NCBI GenBank assembly: GCA_005877535.1
Contig: VBOM01000193.1
Coordinates: 1-10,354, forward strand
Direction: 5' to 3'
Source of the DNA: Nitrospirota bacterium
GTDB taxonomy: Bacteria > Nitrospirota > Nitrospiria > Nitrospirales > Nitrospiraceae
Length of the DNA stretch: 10,354 nt
Position 1 is the first letter of the stretch. Each line of letters opens with the position of its first letter. The notes under the pieces were generated by a model. It did not search any database. It was not told where the DNA came from and was given only the letters and a program-made list of their open reading frames with translations. Below, one piece after another: positions 7,224 through 10,354 of this stretch. Position numbers and translations under genes: made by a program.

Positions 7224-9044
7224 ATGACTGCTATGGTTCTGAAGCGTTGGCTGGTTGGCGATCCACTCAAAAGCACTCAGGCACCGCACGAACGGCTGTC
7301 GAAAACCCTCGCTCTCGCGATCTTTTCCTCGAACGCGATTTCTTCCGTGGCCTATGCCACAGAAGAAATCTTGCTGGTGTTAGTCCTTGCAGGAACCGCC
7401 GCCATTGCCTGGTCCATTCCCATCAGCTTTGCAATCCTGTTTCTCGTCGTCGTCCTGACCATTTCCTATCGCCAAATTATCTACGAGTATCCGGAGGGGG
7501 GCGGGGCCTACATTGTATCCCGCAACAACTTGGGGGAACTGCCGGCGCTGATCGCGGCAGCGGCGTTGATGATCGACTATGTTCTCACCGTGGCCGTCAG
7601 CGTGGCGGCAGGCATCGCGGCCCTGACCTCAGCCGTACCAAGTTTGTTCGCCCATCGCGAAACCCTCGGGCTAGCCGCGAGTGTCTTTATTATCGTCATG
7701 AATCTTCGCGGCGTGCGGGAGTCGGGGAAATTCTTCGCCGTCCCCACCTACTTTGCCATCGGTGCCCTCGGGGTGATGGTGTTGGTCGGAAGCATCCAGA
7801 CCCTGTTCGGACAAGGTGTCTCGTTGTCACCAGACCACCAAATGGCGGTCGAAGAACTGACTCTGTTCTTGATCCTTCGTTCATTTGCCGCTGGCTGTTC
7901 GGCCGTGACCGGAATGGAAGTGATCTCGAACGGCGTGAAAGCGTTTCGCCGGCCGGAATCCCAGAATGCCTCGACCACCATGATTCACATGTCACTGGTA
8001 CTCGCGGCGTTATTTATGGGCATCAGCTTCCTGGCCTACCACTATGGAATTCTGCCCAAAACAGACGAGACGGTCGTTTCTCAATTAGCGCGTCTCACCT
8101 TTGGCACCGGGGCTTTATACTACGCGCTCCAGGTTGGGACGATGCTGCTGTTAGTCCTTGCCGCCAACAGCGCATTTGCCGGCTTTCCCCATCTCGCTTC
8201 GATTCTGGCGCGTGACGGCTATATGCCCCGTCAGATGGCAACATTCGGTGACCGCTTGGTGTTCTCAAACGGGATCATCATTTTAGGGATCTTCGCCTGT
8301 GTCCTCCTGCTCCTCTTTCACGGCGACACGCACGCCTTGATCCCGCTGTACGCAGTCGGCGTGTTCATCTCCTTCACGTTTGCCCAAGCCGGCATGGTGC
8401 GCCGATGGCTGATCAAGAAGGGGCCTCATTGGCGAAAGCAACTGCTTGTGAACGGCGTAGGCGCCGTCACGACCGGCATTGCAACTATCATCATTGCCAG
8501 CACCAAGTTTACACACGGCGCCTGGATCGTCTTCCTCCTCATTCTCGTATTGGTCATGATGTTCCGCTCGATCCACTCTCACTACAAAGCCGTCTCAGAA
8601 CAGGTGGCGCTCACGCGTGATCACCGTCCTCCACTTCCACGCCGCAATATCGTCATTGTTCCCATCAATGGCGTCAATCAAGCGGTCATTCGAGCGGTCG
8701 ATTACGCACGCAGTCGTGCCGGCGAGATTCGTGCGGTGATGGTGGACGTGGATCCGGAGTCCACGGCACGCATACAAATCCAGTGGGCCCAATGGGGTTG
8801 TGGCGTCAATTTGATCGCCCTGCCTTCTCCCTACCGCTCTGTCATGGGATCCTTGCTCGACTACATCGAAGAAATTCTCGAAAAGGAACCCGACATCTGG
8901 GTGACCGTCGTGATCCCGGAAATTCTTCCCGCCCATTGGTGGCAGAGCATCCTGCACAACCAACGCGCGCTGCTCCTCAAGACCGCGCTGCTGTTCAAAG
9001 AACGCGTCATCCTGACCGACGTGCCATTCCACCTGAAGAGATGA
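7224..9044 (+). CDS. kimA: KimA/YdaO-like APC-superfamily potassium permease
   Basis: 606 residues, matching the usual length of KimA (about 607 in Bacillus subtilis), a proton-coupled K+ importer of the KUP branch of the APC superfamily. About twelve membrane segments are visible between residues 29 and 449. Recognisable family blocks are SSVAYATEEIL (40-50), SYRQIIYEYPEGGGAYIVS (81-99), DYVLTVAVS (118-126), GCSAVTGMEVISN (224-236), DETVVSQ (281-287), SNGII (348-352) and HLIPLYAVGVF-like text at 370-381. The cytosolic C-terminal domain (about 468-606) has the USP-like pattern NIVIVPINGV, PYRS, TVVIPE and ILHNQ, ending in PFHLKR as KimA does. Residues equivalent to KimA Tyr43, Asp117, Tyr118 and Tyr377 are kept (Tyr44, Asp118, Tyr119, Tyr376), while the position of Asp36 is Asn37. 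No Shine-Dalgarno is seen before 7224 or the alternative ATG at 7233. It overlaps the next gene by 4 bp. Some family members transport other solutes, so substrate is inferred. Confidence 0.88.
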   Translation: MTAMVLKRWLVGDPLKSTQAPHERLSKTLALAIFSSNAISSVAYATEEILLVLVLAGTAAIAWSIPISFAILFLVVVLTISYRQIIYEYPEGGGAYIVSRNNLGELPALIAAAALMIDYVLTVAVSVAAGIAALTSAVPSLFAHRETLGLAASVFIIVMNLRGVRESGKFFAVPTYFAIGALGVMVLVGSIQTLFGQGVSLSPDHQMAVEELTLFLILRSFAAGCSAVTGMEVISNGVKAFRRPESQNASTTMIHMSLVLAALFMGISFLAYHYGILPKTDETVVSQLARLTFGTGALYYALQVGTMLLLVLAANSAFAGFPHLASILARDGYMPRQMATFGDRLVFSNGIIILGIFACVLLLLFHGDTHALIPLYAVGVFISFTFAQAGMVRRWLIKKGPHWRKQLLVNGVGAVTTGIATIIIASTKFTHGAWIVFLLILVLVMMFRSIHSHYKAVSEQVALTRDHRPPLPRRNIVIVPINGVNQAVIRAVDYARSRAGEIRAVMVDVDPESTARIQIQWAQWGCGVNLIALPSPYRSVMGSLLDYIEEILEKEPDIWVTVVIPEILPAHWWQSILHNQRALLLKTALLFKERVILTDVPFHLKR

Positions 9045-10108
9045 CCGTGAGGCGTGAAATTTTAGGCATGAAACGTCAACCGTGGGTTCGGACCTTTTGC
9101 CTCTCTACCGTTGCCAGCTTACTGTGCCTGCTCTCTGAGCAGGCACAGGCATTCAAGATCATCGGACCGGCGGAAGGGGCGAAGCTGACATCAGGCACAA
9201 CTGTCACAGCCCGTGTGGACCTCGGCAAAGATTCCGGCATCGTCCAGGTCCGCTACTATTGGTATGGCGAACAGGATGACACGCTGGTTGAACAGGAAGA
9301 CGCCACAGCCATGGGATCGATCGTCGCGCCGGTGGCGCTGATCGGATTGTCCGACCATAATCCAGCCTTCGGCGGCCCGTTGCTGGTCCCGAAAGACCGC
9401 ATCGGGCCAATGCGCTTGCTGGCGGTGGCAGAAATCTCGCGGGGACGATTGGGCACTCGTTCCGTCTTCGATGAAATCCTGGTGAACATAGAACCAGACA
9501 CCGCTCTCGCGACCATTGAGTTCGAAACCGATAAACCCCTGCAGCTCGGACGAACGGGACAATCTTCTGCATTCGGCCACGTCGATTCAATGGGCAAGAT
9601 TTTCGAGCTGCCTGTCGTTGGCGAGTTCGCCGACGGCGTCACTCGACGCATCAGTTCCCCTGCCTCCGGCACGGCCTATCAATCGTCAAATCCCACAGTC
9701 ATTCGGGTGTTGCCCCATGGTCTCCTCCAGATCGTCGGCAACGGCAAGACGGTCCTCACGGTCACGAACCGCGGCAAGCAAGCCTCACTCGATGTCGGAG
9801 TGACAGTGAACGACGAGCCCAATGAACCGCCAGTGGCCGACGCGGGAACGAACCAGACCGTGAAGGCCGGAACGAAAGTGAAGTTGAGCGGATTGAAGAG
9901 CCGCGATGCCGAAGGCGAAGCCCTGTACTATGCGTGGAGTCAGGTACGAGGCAGCAAGATCGCGCTACTGGACGTGGATAACGCCGAAGCGTCGTTCCTC
10001 GCCCCGACCGTGTCAGAGAAACGGACCTATCGCTTCAAGTTGAGGGTGACGGACAAGAAGGGGGCGGACAGTGTGCCGGCGTTTGTCGATGTAGTGGTTG
10101 AGCCATAA
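9041..10108 (+). CDS. Exported protein with Ig-like, Big2-like and PKD-like domains
   Basis: 355 residues from the ATG at 9041, which overlaps the permease stop as ATGA and suggests translational coupling. The alternative ATG at 9068 (346 residues) gives a more typical short signal peptide; neither has a strong ribosome site, so the start is open. The hydrophobic segment and cleavage after AQA (residue 37, 9041 numbering) show export. The mature protein is all beta in character: an N-terminal Ig-like module (about 38-150, beginning FKIIGPAEGAKL), a Big2-like module (about 155-257, with NPTVIRVLPHGLLQIVGNGK), and a PKD/REJ-like module (about 262-355) with the marks PPVADAG, LSG..SRDAEG, YYAWSQV and YRFKLRVTDKKGA. 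Such domains usually mediate adhesion or protein contacts outside the cytoplasm. There is no LPXTG, transmembrane anchor or catalytic motif, and it is short for an adhesin. Why it is paired with a K+ permease is not clear. Confidence 0.85.
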   Translation: MTVRREILGMKRQPWVRTFCLSTVASLLCLLSEQAQAFKIIGPAEGAKLTSGTTVTARVDLGKDSGIVQVRYYWYGEQDDTLVEQEDATAMGSIVAPVALIGLSDHNPAFGGPLLVPKDRIGPMRLLAVAEISRGRLGTRSVFDEILVNIEPDTALATIEFETDKPLQLGRTGQSSAFGHVDSMGKIFELPVVGEFADGVTRRISSPASGTAYQSSNPTVIRVLPHGLLQIVGNGKTVLTVTNRGKQASLDVGVTVNDEPNEPPVADAGTNQTVKAGTKVKLSGLKSRDAEGEALYYAWSQVRGSKIALLDVDNAEASFLAPTVSEKRTYRFKLRVTDKKGADSVPAFVDVVVEP

Positions 10109-10110
10109 GA

Positions 10111-10210
10111 GGCAGGAGCAACTGGGATGCTCTCCGTGCTCGCGTAACGCGCGGCCTAGGAAGACCCTCGTTGGACGCGCGCAGTTGAGAGCATCCCAGC
10201 CACTCCTGCC
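10111..10210. repeat. 100-nt near-complete hairpin (long imperfect inverted repeat)
   Basis: The outer arms 10111-10118 and 10203-10210 pair perfectly (8 bp). After a 3x3 internal loop, 10122-10134 and 10187-10199 pair perfectly (13 bp). Further inside, 10137-10139 pairs with 10181-10183, 10141-10145 with 10175-10179, and 10146-10149 with 10169-10172, leaving a small apical loop. It begins 2 nt after the stop of the PKD-domain gene. No U-run follows on the plus strand, so it is not a classical intrinsic terminator. It could act as an mRNA 3' stabilising structure, a REP/MITE-type repeat, or a structured RNA. Confidence 0.7.
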
Positions 10211-10336
10211 AATGAATAATCTCCGAACTCACTTCGAAAAAACCCACGCAGCGGCACACTTGTAGTTAGGGTGAGAGAAGAATTACGGTTCCCTGCCAGA
10301 TGCCATTTTTGAGCATCCTGCAAAGATAAAACACTT

Positions 10337-10354
10337 ATGAGCACGCCCACCCAA
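10337..10354 (+). CDS. Possible start of a further gene, cut by the window edge
   Basis: ATG at 10337 opens a frame for six codons (MSTPTQ) to the end of the window. No clear Shine-Dalgarno precedes it; upstream sequence is A-rich (CAAAGATAAAACAC). The position after a 230-bp gap behind the previous gene makes a new gene start plausible, but nothing can be said about the product. Confidence 0.25.

Noticed and set aside
7070..7276. Minus-strand 68-codon frame across the permease start and intergenic region
   Set aside because: Ser/Arg/Lys-rich with no domain, overlaps a certain gene on the other strand, and covers the candidate oxidase promoter.
7214..8215. Plus-strand 333-codon frame overlapping the permease
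   Set aside because: Arg-rich frame-shifted reading of the permease; the permease frame carries clear KimA-family motifs and membrane segments.

Overview
The window reads as ordinary bacterial chromosome with a moderately high G+C content. It comes from a Gram-negative-type organism, because four of its five complete genes encode exported proteins with Sec-like signal peptides. Overall protein style suggests Nitrospirota (Nitrospira-like); this is an impression from family resemblance, not a proof. There are no rRNA or tRNA genes, no CRISPR array and no recognisable transposase.

Left part (34-6906, all minus strand) is an extracytoplasmic copper-protein locus. Reading in the direction of transcription, it starts with a very large multicopper oxidase of 1621 residues, preceded by a strong Shine-Dalgarno sequence and a plausible sigma70-type promoter. 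The oxidase is built of three divergent copies of a two-cupredoxin unit (six cupredoxin domains). A complete set of copper ligands can be assembled only by combining domain 2 (HxxHxH and HCHx3Hx4M) with domain 3 (two HxH motifs). This is a shifted arrangement compared with ceruloplasmin-type enzymes and resembles the MnxG/MofA class linked to manganese oxidation. A good hairpin terminator follows the gene. Next come two tandem paralogous secreted proteins 25 bp apart. Each combines an amicyanin-like type 1 copper site (H...C-x2-H-x2-M) with a carboxypeptidase-regulatory-like beta domain, and each has a His-rich loop inserted inside the copper domain. The likely joint role is periplasmic or surface copper-dependent oxidation with blue-copper electron transfer or copper handling. 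Manganese, Fe(II) and Cu(I) are all possible substrates.

Middle (6907-7223) is the divergent intergenic region. It holds the oxidase promoter, its roughly 130-nt leader with a possible nine-codon peptide, and the upstream region of the next gene.

Right part (7224-10108, plus strand) is a two-gene unit. The first gene is a KimA/YdaO-like APC-superfamily permease (12 membrane segments plus a cytosolic C-terminal domain), expected to import potassium. Its stop codon overlaps, as ATGA, a possible start of the second gene, an exported protein with Ig-like, Big2-like and PKD-like beta domains. After it lies a near-complete 100-nt hairpin (10111-10210). Another coding region may begin at the very right edge.
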